From Limonium bicolor (Eukaryota; Streptophyta; Magnoliopsida; Caryophyllales; Plumbaginaceae), in NCBI GenBank assembly GCA_023374045.1, contig JAIOTZ010000137.1, positions 1 through 64,000 on the forward strand: a stretch of DNA of 64,000 nt, read 5' to 3'. The position numbers were made by a program, and so were the translations under genes. How positions within the stretch are numbered: position 1 is the stretch's first letter; each line of letters starts with the position of its first letter. The notes under the pieces are model-generated. The model saw nothing but the letters and a program-made list of their open reading frames with translations, did no database searches and was not told where the DNA came from. Shown here piece by piece: positions 20,090-32,100 of this stretch.

Positions 20090-21077
20090 CTAATAACAGA
20101 ATCTGAGTAAGTACTTTGATACATGATGGGGTCTAAAGACATTCACTTTCACAAACAATAATGCTTCATTGATGAGATGATCTCCTTTCTGAAGTCCAAA
20201 AACAATTACAACACTAGTACTTTCTAAAGGTTAAACTTAATCTTCCTGGTCTCATGTGAGTGGTGTTTATCACTGTCGAAGGTGCTGTGTTTAGTTTAAT
20301 CCTTTTAATTCCATGGTATAGCAACCTTGACTTTCCACCCATTATCAAAACATCTCCTGAACTCAATATGATTTTCTTTGCAAGGTCCACACGCTTCTGC
20401 TCGCCATAAAGAAACTCTGCGTCATCTCCAATTGACAAAGATAATACTGGTATTCCCTGTTCAAGGGACCCTTTTGTTTCATCATTGTCCTGGTGTAGTC
20501 CTAAACGGCCTCCTTCTTCATAGAAGTTGATGATACATAGATCAGCCCTTAGATTGGGAACTGGATCTCCTTCTAGTTGTTGAGCTGTATTAACTGCTTG
20601 TTCCACAATTGGTAAAAATTCTTCTGGGATTTTTGGTACTTGTGCTCCATCTCCATTTCTTGTATCTTGGTAGGTTTTTGTGTAGGATTCCAATCTTTCC
20701 TAAGCACATCATTTTCAGCTTCATTTTTGATCCTCCTGGAAATTCGGAGTGTAGAACCCTCCTGGTCCTGCTCCCAATTCTTGACATTTCTGATGATTGC
20801 TATTTGTGTCTCCGGTGTTAGGTATCCTTTGAGTAATATCAAACCTGGTTGGATAACCTTACATTGTTCGTTCCCTGGTTCTTGTACCTTGATAATGTTT
20901 TCCTCCAGGGAGGGCGGTGAGGGGATAGGAAAGCATATCTTATAGCTTCCTACGTGGTTTAAATTTTTACTAGTGAGTCTTACTAATTCTTTCCTACTCA
21001 ATTAGGCAATCAAGGCATGCAAGCACTCATTCACATCATCCATTGCTCGATAATAGGTTCACACGGTTTAGAAATAC
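20090..21077 (-). other. Candidate intron enclosing the AlkB cassette
   Basis: In element sense the gag linker ends CCCAG|GTATTT (intron from 21077) and the protease region begins after GTTATTAG|GT (intron to 20090). Removal of these 988 bases would join the gag-linker frame (...STNP) to the protease frame (GCAKE...) with no frame change, completing a GGT codon across the joint. Splicing itself is inference. Confidence 0.4.
20214..21001 (-). pseudogene. AlkB-like 2-oxoglutarate/Fe(II) dioxygenase captured by a Ty3 element
   Basis: AlkB enzymes oxidatively remove methyl groups from nucleic-acid bases. The C-terminal 159-residue frame (20693-20214) has all ligands: NFYEEGGRLGLHQDNDE (iron ligands H67 and D69), LLYHGIKRI (third ligand H127) and RPGRLSLTFRKY (R151-x5-R157, 2-oxoglutarate binding), plus SLSIGDDAEFLYGE and SSGDVLIMGG. 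The stop follows FRKY, as in plant ALKBH1-type proteins. The N-terminal part (21001-20790) reads QPGLILLKGYLTPETQIAII, also family-typical. Between 20790 and 20690 the expected order is spread over three frames (the C-L-G-K region and WNPTQK), so four small indels interrupt it. There is no ATG at the 5' end; TAA precedes it. It is intronless, between gag and protease. The family is sure; activity and splicing are unknown. Confidence 0.92.
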
Positions 21078-22452
21078 CTGGGTTAGTAGAAGGACCAGCC
21101 TCATCTGAGCGGTCCATGACATGCAGGGCGGGTCCCGATGCTGGGCCTTTGCCCTTGTACCCCTGAGTTTGGTTTGTTGGTGGAGGGCGAGTATCGCTAG
21201 CTCCATTCTTTTGGCCTGGGTTTGGCTTTGCTCCCGGGCTGGTAGTTCCTGCTCTCCGGGTTTCGGATACACTCGAAGGCACGATGCCCGAGTATCTGAC
21301 AGTAGCGGCACATGACTTTCTCCCCCTGGCAGTCCACGCCGGGGTGATCCTTCCCGCACTGTTTACAGTTGAAACGGCGGATATACTTCTGGCCCGTGTT
21401 TGAGCCAGATCCAGAACCTAATACAATCAAGGTCAATTATTCATTCTAACGGTGCTGAAGTAATCACAAAAGTCTCAAAATTTAACTGTTTGATTAGAGT
21501 GCCTACCCTTAGGTGGGTAGGTTTTCTGTGAAGTTGCCACTCCGTAGGTTCCTGACTGGGGGTTCCCAGTAGTTTGGTTCCCTTTCCCTTGATAGGACCC
21601 CTGTCCTTTCTGATAGGGTTTGTTTCTTTTGTTGGAGTTCCCCTGCTTGGCATCTTCGCCACCAGGTCCGTCCTTCCTCTTTTGGGAGCTCAAAGCATCC
21701 CTTCTCTTACAAGTGATCTCCACTACGGAGGCAGCATGATAGCATTCCTGAAATCTCAAGGTATTAATCTCCAAATCTCCCATGATGGGGTATAGTAGGT
21801 AAAAATTTCCAACTGTTTATGTCTTCTGTTTTACCTGCAAACTGGTGGGGATGATTGGTCCCATCCCAAACTGAAGTCGAGGGCTCAGTCCCCCGTAGAA
21901 TCGGTCGACCAACACCTGGTCCGAGTATCCTATGCCGGGTAATAGTCTGAGTAGCGAAGTGAACTTCGCATAGTACTCATCCACTGACATCTTCCCCGTC
22001 TGCTCCAAGGCGTCAAACTCCCGAGTCTTCACCATCCTGGTGTGGGCCGGGTAGTATTTGCCCCTAAGTAATGCAGTGTAATGTCCCCAAGTAAAAGCTG
22101 GGTCATCCAGGTGGTCGGCTTTCACCATGTTCCACCAATCTCTAGCTGCATCCTTCAGATAAAAGGCAGCAAGTCTTACTTTTTCCCTAGCTGGGACTGC
22201 AAGCGTCTCGAACGCTGTCTCCATCTCCATGATGTAGGTCTAAGTGAGCAGGGTCAGTCTGCCCCTTGAATGCAGGCCTCAGATCAGCCAAACTCTTCAC
22301 CCATCTCTCCCTGGGTGGTGGTGGTGGAGGTACTGCTGCTGCTGTGCAACCCCCGCCTGTGCGAATGCCTGAGCAATTAAGGTGGCAATGTCTGCCAGCC
22401 TGACGTTTGGCTCCTCATCAGCCTGTCCACGTCGTCCTCCTCTTCCTGACAT
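21078..22452 (-). pseudogene. gag: Ty3 Gag with two CCHC zinc knuckles
   Basis: Gag forms the virus-like particle and packages element RNA. A start at ATG 22452-22450 opens MSGRGGRRGQADEEPNVRL, 165 bases after the PBS. The capsid region (22230-21817) has AAFYLKDAARDWW, YYPAHTRMVKTREFDAL, MSVDEYYAKFTSLLR and DRFYGGLSPRLQF, typical of the Retrotrans_gag domain. A Q/G/N/K-rich linker follows (21660-21475). Then two knuckles, CKQCGKDHPGVDC and CRYCQILGHRAFEC (about 21375-21300), and a P/G/S-rich tail to 21031. Frameshifts occur near 22320, 22240, 21800, 21470 and 21290. Broken as read, but the order is complete. Confidence 0.88.
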
Positions 22453-22608
22453 CTGCAGGATGTTGAGGTATATTAGGCACTGTGGTCAAAATCTTGGTCT
22501 TGGATAGTAGTCTAAGTAAAACTAACTTAAACTCCTTTCAATACTATCTCTCAACCCTTAACCTAAGTCTTAGATATCCTAATCTCGGTGTATCCTTGTA
22601 TCCAGAGC

Positions 22609-22628
22609 GTAACTACGCTCTGATACCA
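22609..22628 (-). promoter_or_regulatory. Primer binding site (tRNA-iMet) with overlapping hairpin
   Basis: In element sense TGGTATCAGAGC (22628-22617), 4 nt after the LTR. The PBS end is the left arm of a perfect stem CAGAGCGTA-GT-TACGCTCTG. Confidence 0.9.
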
Positions 22629-22632
22629 TTTT

Positions 22633-25600
22633 TGTAATACCCCAACCCGAAATCCAATAAACTGAACGGCGATCACTCCCAAATAAAATACAACTGCAGC
22701 GGAAATAAATACAACAACCGGGCGGTATTACAATGCCGTTGGCCACCCTTGTGACCAACAAGGCTAAGTCCAAATACAATCCTCAAATGTCACGGTCTGG
22801 AATACAGATACAACCCGAGATACTAGGAATCAAACTCAAAGTAAATACTGAAATATAAAATAACTAATAGTAGACTCCCAAAGCTTGGTCTACCCCACCT
22901 ACACTCAGTGTGGTGATCTCTTAACTTCAGGTACCTGAAAAATGGGGGTGCCCCCAAAGGGGCTCAGCAAACAATGCTGGTATGGAAAACGTGCAGCCCA
23001 TCGTCTACCGGGCCACACCAACTACTTTGTCGAACACATGCAGTTCATTTTTATAAAGCTGTAAACAAGCATAGTCTGATAATAACAAGTATCCATACAA
23101 GGACAATAATGTCACATAGAACAAGACACAGAAGGTCGAGTTAGCTGAACTGAAATTCTTTACTGATAGTCGGTCCACACAATGGGACTGACGTTATAAC
23201 TGAATATCTGAAATAGTGGAGGTATAGTGACCTCGTTATAGAGAAAGGTTGGGTATAAAAACCCCAGGAGATAACGTAGTTAAACCCTGAACTGAATGGC
23301 GTGGGAAATAAGAACCCACTAGAGGAATAAAGTCTTCCTCGAACTGAAGGGCATTTGAATCCCGGAAGGAATAAAGTCTTCCTCCCAACTGAATGTTCCG
23401 TCGCGACGTAGTAGGAGACGACCTGAGACAGGTACAACTCCCGTAGCATGCATGGCCAGATCCAACTGGGCTCCTCATCTCGAAGTATATAATTGTTAAG
23501 TGTCATATAAAGACGTTAAACAAGAACACAATGTGTATTGTCAATTATCACGTTTAGGATAATGACGTTTGTTATAAACTGAAGTTAGTGAGAGACTTGA
23601 GTACAAGTCCTCGGTATACTGAAACGCAGGTATTTAATCCACTGGTATAGTAGTGTTTGTATGCGTGGGACATACACGATGTAGTCAGCAACATTCACGC
23701 ACATAAAATAATACCACAGTGTGCAAGAGTAAAACAACAGTTTACATTAATTATCTTGGTCGTTATTTCAAACAACAGATAGCACACAAGCCGGTGTAAT
23801 CCGTTAGAAAACAGGTTGCAAGAATCCCATACCGTTCACCGTAGACTGTACTTGTAAATTCCCGGTCAACGTCTGGTCAAACAAAGTCCTAGAATAGGAT
23901 TAACTGAGAGGGTTAATTTATGTTACCCTTATATAATAATTCTATTGGATCTTTTAACAAATTTCATATTGTTATTTCATGTGAGGTTTATTTCTTTTAA
24001 TCACCTCATGATTTAATGTATAACTTATTTGTTATCCCTTTTGATTTATTTATAAATCCTTTAATGCACATATATGTTTATTGCATTTGTTGTTTATTTT
24101 ATTTGTCTAGGTGACATAACAACTTATAATCTCTTAACTATATTTATATGTCATACATAGACATAAAATTCTTATAGTTTTATTATTCTCCTTTTAACCA
24201 TAAATAATATTTATTGTTTATCTTTTAATTCCTTATAACCATGTAAGCCATAGTTCCAATTCCATAATTCCTTTAATCAAAATTCTTTCTTCTAAATCCT
24301 CCAAATATCCATATAGGACCTATATTTATTTAAATCTAAATTCTTAAACTTGTATTTCGGTTATTTACAAAACAACCACATTAATTCATAAACTTTACTC
24401 TTAAATTCTAATCTTTATATTATAGAGTTTTAACTTCTTATTTAGCTAAATTGCAAAGCCATCCCTAATATTTTGGTATATAGCTTTTAAATATTATAAC
24501 TCTCAAAAATTACAACTTAGCCCCTTAAATTCTCGGCTTTAATAATTTATTTCTTATAATTACAATCTAACCACAAAATCTTATAACTTTTTCACAATGT
24601 CATGTAAACTATAGTTTTAATTTTAATTCTCCATAAATGCCGAATATATATTATAAATTCCTAAATTACCAAACTAACCCCAAAGAATTCGGCTTTGGTC
24701 TTGAACTTTCCATTAATTACATTTTCACCCCAAAACTTTCTATTAGTTACTTAATAACTTATAAACTATAGTCTAAATATTAATCCTTAAAATTTCGAAA
24801 GTGAACCTAATAATTCTCTTAATTATGAATTCGCCCACTAATAAATATAAACTTTCATAACAACTTTTATAAATTACATAATAGCCCAAAACTTTATAAA
24901 AAGTTATTTAAAGCTTGTTTAAATTATCTAAAATTCTTAAACTTAATTCCTAACCTTATATTATATTATAATTACACCAAACAGCCCTTAGCTCGGTTTT
25001 TATAATAAGCACACTAAACTTTGTAAAAATTACATTTAATCCACATAACTTAATTAATTAGTCATTTAGACACTAAGAATATTTTTAACTCACCAAACTT
25101 TATGATATAAATTTATATACCTAAGTAGCTCATTAAAACTTATTTATCAAGTAGAACATTCGGCCATAATTTAAATGAGACCTTATGTTATATAAAAGTG
25201 GATTTATATGTCTAAGTAATTATAAATAAATTCATAGGAGTCATATAACTCATGTATAAATTATTGTAATGTCTTATATAAATTCTAAGCTCAAAATAAA
25301 GCATTTTTGCCTAAGACTTTTCGGCCTAAATTTATTTGTAACATAAATGAATTTTGTGACACAAAAATGTGTCTTAAGGTAAATATTTTCTATATATGTT
25401 ATAGTTTATATTTTTGGCATATAAAACCATAATTTCGGTATTAATAAACCTAGGAGGTGTACATAATTTTTGTACAATTTTTAGAAGCTTAACAAAGCTT
25501 ATAATATAAAGATTTATATAGTAAACTTACTTCTTAACAAGGTGGTTAAGTGCTTGAACTTCTTCTTGAATCTCCAAGCTTTCTCCAAGGTAATTGATGC

Positions 25601-27454
25601 TCCTTCGGTTTATGCAAGAGTGAAGGAGTTTAGGAGTTAGATCTTCAATAAAGATCTTAAGTAGATTTGTAAGTAGTTTTTACAAGATTTACCTTAGCTT
25701 TTCTCCTTATATTCGGCACACCTAAGGTAGATGAAGAACAACTTTCCTTCATGAAAATGAAGAAGAAAAGAGTCTTAGAAGAAGTAGAACTTGGTTACAC
25801 ATAAAAATGTGCTTTAAGGATTTACAAGCATTAAAACTACCTTAAGATAACCTTGAGATGCTCCTTGGTTTAATGTTGGTTTGGACAACCTCCTTGGAGA
25901 ACTAATTGATGTCGAACACTTGTTGTTAAGCTAGGAAGAGTTTTGCTTCAAGGCTTGACAAGAATTGCTAAGAAATTACCTTAAAGATGAAGATAGAAGT
26001 TACATCTCCATTAATGGACTTAAGAGCTTCAAAGGAAGAAGATGAAGCTTAGAAGAGAGAGGAGAGAGCTTACCAAATTCGTAGGTGTGGAGTGCAAGAG
26101 GGGAAATGACACTAAACTTACGTATAAGGTAAGAGAGTGCCTTAGAATTTGATTTTGTTTTGTTAATTTTTAATGTCAAATGACTATACTTTTTCCTTAG
26201 TTTATTACATGGTTTATTGGCTCAATAAATGCCCATGTTCTCTGCATAATTTCGGACATGTGGTGTGTGACAAGGCAAGAGTTGGAAAGAAGATGATTGT
26301 GAGCTAGAAGACAAGGTAATTTAGGTAAGTTATTCTTTTGATTTTTCTAAGTTAGGCTTGTCTTCTTCCTCCCTTGTAGAGTCACGAATTCAAGGGTCAA
26401 ATGGGGTGTCTTAATTGACATTGAAGAGCCAAGGACAAGCATGTTAGGTCACATGGAAAAGAAGGAATCTAGAAAAGTGAATTCTAGATCCACTTTTTAC
26501 TTTTTCTCATTTGTTTTTGTTCTAGCTCACATGGCCTTATTCCATGGCCTAATTTCGACAGCTTGCTGGTCAAATGAGACCTACATACTTAGACATTAAG
26601 TAATATAACACATGGGAAGGTGAGTCACCATGTTCTATGCTTTTTATAAACTTTTAATGCAATTTTTATACTAGTTTTTGCTCTCAAAATCGGCCCCTAT
26701 AGAGAGTCTTGTTGACTAGTCACACCAACTGATTTAGAAGGTCATTTTAACCCTTTTTAATATTACCAATTCGTGGTATGTCAAAAACTACAAGGCAATT
26801 GCGTAAAACGCGTTTTCGTGACACCCGAAGGTGTGTTTTTGTGCTCTAAGGAAATTTTGGGAAACAATTGTTTTTATGAGTTCCAAGTGTTTGTAAACAC
26901 TTATTATAGTAATTAAACATATTTAAGATGTTACATTGGGTTATATGAGGTTATATCAACCCATGACATAATTTACGGGCCATCGGGACACACCCGGGCA
27001 AAAAGGAGCGTTAAGAAATCCTCCTGTGGTTTTTGTTGAATTTTGATGAACCACTTCGTGGGTTATCTTTAGAATGGTAAATAATGATATTAGGAACTCT
27101 AGGAATTAATTTTATAGGAGTTCGTGCCACCTCGGCACTCCTCCGAGCTTTTCTTGCTTTAAGGGGCGCGCGTGAGCACTCCCGAGCGTTTTGCGTATTT
27201 GACTGAATATAGCTTAGGGAATATATTTATATATTCATATGATGAGTGTATGACCATTTGGTTTGAGTTTTAGAAGGTCATACAAGGTCATGCTTGATCA
27301 CATTTCTAAGGCGTTTTAGCGTTTATGGTGAAACGACTATTTTTACGTAACGTTTTCATGCATGGGTTTGCATGCGTACGTGAACTGATTTATGTTTGGA
27401 TTATATTCCAATAAATAATGATTTAATAATATTATTTAGATTTGGGGTATTTCA
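22633..27454 (-). repeat. 5' LTR of the AlkB-carrying chromovirus
   Basis: Partner of 12074-16890; the two differ mostly by 1-3 base indels. Holds the acceptor-like CAG|GTACC with double hairpin (22935-22979), the end hairpin (22739-22759), and several donor-like GTAA sites on the minus strand (about 26074, 25979, 25850, 25690). These donors do not have the spacing seen in the other families. Confidence 0.95.
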
Positions 27455-27927
27455 CGATTGTTAAGTACAGACATTGAACATGCTTTAAGATGTAAGGGAG
27501 TAAGACTGTAAAGCGCGCTATGCACTAAACAGTAGTTTCAGACTAAGAATCATCCTCAGACCAAAGGTCAGTTGGGGAGAACAATTTAGACATTCGAGAA
27601 AATACTAAGAGTATGAGCGTAAGATCTCCAAGGAGAATAGATACACGAGTTACAACTCAATAAGGCCGTGTATATACAAAGACAACACGTGTCCATTGAG
27701 ACAATTAGGCCTAAGATTATCAGAGTGGTGCAGCGGAAGCTAGCAGATCACTACTTTGAGATTAGACCAAACTAAGTTAAGAATACGGTATAAGTACCGT
27801 TAAGAATCCTCGATACAGAGACTAAGTCATTTCTGATCGAACTATGAGTAAGATAGATAACGTGGAAGCTAGAATGCTTGGTAAGAATTAGACATCTTGA
27901 ACTTATGTTCAAAGATCAAGTAATGTT

Positions 27928-27964
27928 GATTACGTGGGCGTAATCCATTTTAAGGGGGGTAGAG
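27928..27964 (+). promoter_or_regulatory. Hairpin and second (internal) polypurine tract
   Basis: GATTACG-TGGG-CGTAATC (27928-27945) is followed at once by TTTTAAGGGGGGTAGA, the same 16 bases as the terminal polypurine tract at 29105-29120. The second LARD-like element keeps both parts (43888-43899 and 45432-45460, -), split by an insertion. Confidence 0.6.
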
Positions 27965-28747
27965 CGAAAACCGCTTAGCGCATGTTTGTGTACTGAGTAC
28001 ATAAACTACAGTGTGCATAGCACAAAATAATTTGAGAATATGTTTTACATAAACATTTTAAGATAAATCATGGTTATTGCACACTGAAGATGTGAATACC
28101 ATACATATTAAGTACCTATCTTGGTAACTCCGGTGTGAGTACAAGTTAAGAGAATTAAGGAAGAGGTTTAAGGAGACTTAAGAAATAAGAATATATGAGG
28201 TATGAGTCGATATGAGACTATGTGTGAGATAAGAATAAGATAACACTATGAGATATTATTTGATATGAGCATGAGTTAGGATATAGTAATGCTATGTGGT
28301 ATGAGACAGTGGAAGTTGGTATGAGACTGATATAGAATTTAGTAGGAATTTAAGTCTGGAGGTAGTTACTAAGAGATGAATTGAGAATGTTTGATGGACT
28401 TAGTCCACACTTTGGAGATGTATTGATTATGATTAGAAGAACTAAAAAGATAGAAAATTGGACATTAGTGAATTATCTGATGTTTGAAAATGACGTGGGA
28501 GGTGGAACTTGATTTTCTAGGGATCAAGGGAAACCGAACACAAATTGAAGTGGAAGGATAGCTCGACACTGATGCTGATCACATCAGGGTTGGATGATTC
28601 CTGAAACTCCCTACCAGTGGTCACAATTAAATCACACTAAGAATAGAGGCCTTAGGATAAAATGAAATTGGAGTTGCTTGTATTTTTAATTAGAGGAATT
28701 ATTCCTCACATGACCTCGTAAAAAGGATTACCTTTTTACTGAGTCTC

Positions 28748-28877
28748 GCCCATGGAGTCGAGGACGCACGAGCCTTTGTCTTCGGACCGGTGACATGGGG
28801 AGAGCAGCGTGTTTTGTATTCTAGCCCATGGTGACAAGGACGAATGAGCCATTGTCTACGGACCGGTGACATGGGAG
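28748..28877 (+). repeat. Two-copy direct repeat, about 53 bp
   Basis: Copies at 28748-28801 and 28824-28877 share GCCCATGG, GGACG, GAGCC, TTGTCT, CGGACCGGTGACATGGG. Each copy starts CCCATG and ends CATGGG, so each can fold into a hairpin. Confidence 0.75.
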
Positions 28878-29104
28878 AATACGTTGGAATTATGTGAATG
28901 TTTTAATCATCAAAAAGGAACAAAAGGAATTTTGAGTGCTACACATGCTTAAGCATGTTGTGTGATATTTAAGTATAAAATATGGTGGATCCAATGATCC
29001 AATGAGATTAAGTATACATAAGTATGATCTATATGATCTAAGGAAAGAGGTAAGACATGCATTCTAATAAGAAAAGATGCATGGGAACTTTGGGGACAAA
29101 GTCC

Positions 29105-29121
29105 TTTTAAGGGGGGTAGAT
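29105..29121 (+). promoter_or_regulatory. Polypurine tract of the LARD-like element
   Basis: TTTTAAGGGGGGTAGAT directly precedes the 3' LTR (TGAAATACC). Confidence 0.9.
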
Positions 29122-32100
29122 TGAAATACCCCAAACCTAAGTATGTTAATTAAACATCAAATCATGATGTAGTAAGGCTAAAATATGCCTTAGAAAGATT
29201 GGTAGACAATTTAAACCAAGGAAAACACAAGAAAGTGTCTTAAGGGCAATCAGGGCAAAAACGTGCTCTAAGCTTGGAGAGACTTGGGTGAGTACCCAAA
29301 TATCATGATAAGACCTTAGTAATATCCTAATGGTCATTTTAAATCAATTAGCAAAGAAAACCGAGCTTGAAAACAAGTTAAAACACAAAATGTGCTTTAA
29401 GAAGTCTTAAAGCACATTTTTGAGAAATTGTCTTAGAATTGAGTTTGAGTGGCTAAATGTCCATCATTACTCTTTAATCAACATGTGTACTAATTAGTAT
29501 CACATTAGGAGGTCTAAATCAATGGGAAATCAAAAATTTCCCGATTATGTGCCTTGATTAGTGAATAGTAACTATTTAGTGACTAGTTTAAGTTTTAATC
29601 AAATAAGTCAATTAATTGGTCAACAAAGACCATGTTAGCCTTATATTAAGAGGGTGGCCGGTTTTTATGTGGGGAGTCACCATATGAGTCATCAAATGAG
29701 AAAGGAAAGAAGAGATAGTAAAGAAGTTACTATTTGCTTTATTAAAGCAAAATATCTTATATTAGCTCACTTTTCTCCTCTTTCCTTCATTCTTCTTCTT
29801 CACCCACGGTTTCTTCTTCTTCTCTCTGTTCCAAAACCGAGAGAGCTGCTCTTCCATGGTTCTCTATCTTCAATCACTTGCCAAATACAACTCCAAGCTC
29901 CAAATCCAAAACAAATTGCATATTTGTCTTAGTTAGGTCAAGACCTACCTTCCTATCTTTTCAAATCTTTCAAAGCTCCATTTTGGTGCCATGAGAAAAC
30001 TCCATTGATGGAGGAAAATCAAGTTTGAAGAGCTCATTGGCTTCTCCATTCTCTTAAGGTAAAGAAAATGTAAGAAAAACCATGTTTCCACCATTTCTAC
30101 ACATTACCGAAAATTACTACTCATGGGGATTCATTTTTATCCATTGTTCTAGCTTGATTCTATTCTCCAAGGGCTAGAGGAGGTCCTACTTAATTCATAT
30201 CCAAGCTTGCTTTGAGAATCCAAGGTAAAACATTCAGTTTAATACCTTAGAACACATTTTAACCTAGGGTTTACTCCTTAAGGTTAGTGTATTGTTTAGT
30301 ACTCATATGAGTCATTGAATATGATTAGAACATTGGCAAAAGGGAATTTAAGTGGTGGCCGAGATCTAAGCAAGAAGAAGGCCTAAGGAGGAGATTAAGA
30401 TAAGCTTGAGAAAACAAGGTAAAATGCTTACCTAATGGTGGTTTAAGATTAAGGAATGAGTTTTAGATAAATACCAATGTGGCTTAGAGCTTACATTGTG
30501 TATTGGGTTATATAACCTAAGGAAAAAGAACTTAAACAAGCTTATGAACTTGTGATTAAGGAGCTAATGAGAATGAGTTAGTAATATAAGTTTAAGGTGG
30601 ATTTTAAGAGCATTATAACTACTATGAGATTGATGAGTGTATTTGCAGGTTGAAAGCTTATATATGTGGGAAATTCAGTGTTTAAGTTTAAGTCTTTAAG
30701 GCCTAAGAGCCATGTCATTTAAGAGCCTTAGTGCTATGCAATCTAAGATTATTGCAATATATTGAGTTTGTTGTGAATGAGTTGATTTGGGTGAGAAACA
30801 AGATGAGAAAGGACTTGATGTGTGTGAGTTAGTTGAATGAGGAAAAAACATTTGGGCATGATAAATACTAGGGAAGCTATGGCGAAATTTGAGTAGAAAA
30901 CAGAGTGTTTAAGTGGTAGTGGTGAGCTAATATGCCCTAGGGTTTACTAGGGAGCATGAAAAGAAAATTGGGTGGAAATGAATTAACTAAGGAGTTCTTG
31001 AGGTTTAGAATGACCTAGAGATGTCTAGGAGGAATTAGAGGATTGGTGAGTGTATTAAACACACCAAAATCATGATATGAGGAATGTAAGACTTGTGCAT
31101 AAGTTTTAAGGAAATGATGTATAATGTTTTGAGAGGAATTAGTTATGAACTAGAGAGTAAAACAATAAGAGTTTTGGGAAGTTTGTGTAAGTGGTGGTGA
31201 TGCTAGTAGTGGACTAATAAGGTTTTAGTTAGATGACTATGAGAGGACTTGGAGATGGAAGAGAAAAATGTAAGAGAATGTTGTAAGTTGTCAAGGAAAA
31301 GACTAGGAATGTATAAGAGTGTATGATTATGAGAATGGTGTGTAAGTTGAGAAAAAGAGGTGTAGATGTCTAAGAGGGACTAGGGGATCCAACTGGTTAA
31401 TTTAAGCACCAGAACCATATTGAAGGAATCTAGGAAACTTTACAAACTTTGAAGGAAAATAAGGTATAATGACTTGTAGGCATGTGCTAGAGTACATATA
31501 GCTTTGAGAAGTGTGAGTAAAGCAAATGGGTCGTGCATGATGATGCTTGAGGAGTACTTGAGATAGTTGTGAAGAAACACTTTGGATAGTTGAAGTTTTA
31601 GACAAAGTTTACATGTTGGAAATGTAAGGAATTAAGTATAAGTGTTAAGAGTTTAGTAAGAACTTGAATAATGATCAGGAATTTAGAGGTGAGTTAATCC
31701 ATGAGTTAGGAGGATTTTAAGTGCTAAAATGGTGTTGGAACATGTGTTAATACATGGGAAAAAGATTAGAAGAAGTTTGGACAAAAGAACAAGTGTGGAA
31801 AGAGGTTCAAAACTGTAAAATTTGACAGTTTAAGATGTGGTCCGGGACTTAGTCCTTGGATAAAGTCCCGGACCAGCACTAAAATCAGGCCGAGAATGAA
31901 CCCAGGGGTTGGTCCGGGACCTTGGGTAAGTACCAAGTCCCGGACCATAGCTAAATAAGGCCGAGACTGAGGACAGACATTGGTCCGGGACCTTAGGTCC
32001 GGACCATGTCCCGGACCAGGCAAAAATACAAAGAAAGTGTGCTTTCAAGAGGTAAATGAAGGGGCTTGTTGGGGAATGTTATTATAAGGTTGTTAAGAGT

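Larger units (their letters stand above)
12074..27454 (-). mobile_element. Ty3/gypsy chromovirus (Tekay/Del-like) carrying an AlkB domain
   Basis: Minus-strand element nested in the LARD-like element. LTRs of 4822 bp (22633-27454, 5') and 4817 bp (12074-16890, 3') flank 5.7 kb with, in element order, PBS, gag with two zinc knuckles, an AlkB-type dioxygenase, protease, a truncated RT, RNase H, integrase and a chromodomain-like tail. Target duplication is CGGAT on the left against CGAT(T) on the right, a one-base difference. Long LTRs, the domain order and the tail support the chromovirus Tekay/Del lineage. It is not autonomous as read: the RT core including the YxDD motif is deleted and many frameshifts interrupt the frames. 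Confidence 0.9.
27455..29104 (+). other. Non-coding right interior of the LARD-like element
   Basis: Continues the interior interrupted at 12073. No coding recognised. Contains a hairpin plus internal polypurine tract (27928-27964), a block around CCGAACACAAATTGAAGTGG (28535-28595) that is conserved in the second LARD-like element (43200-43270, -), and a direct repeat of about 53 bp (28748-28877). Confidence 0.7.
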
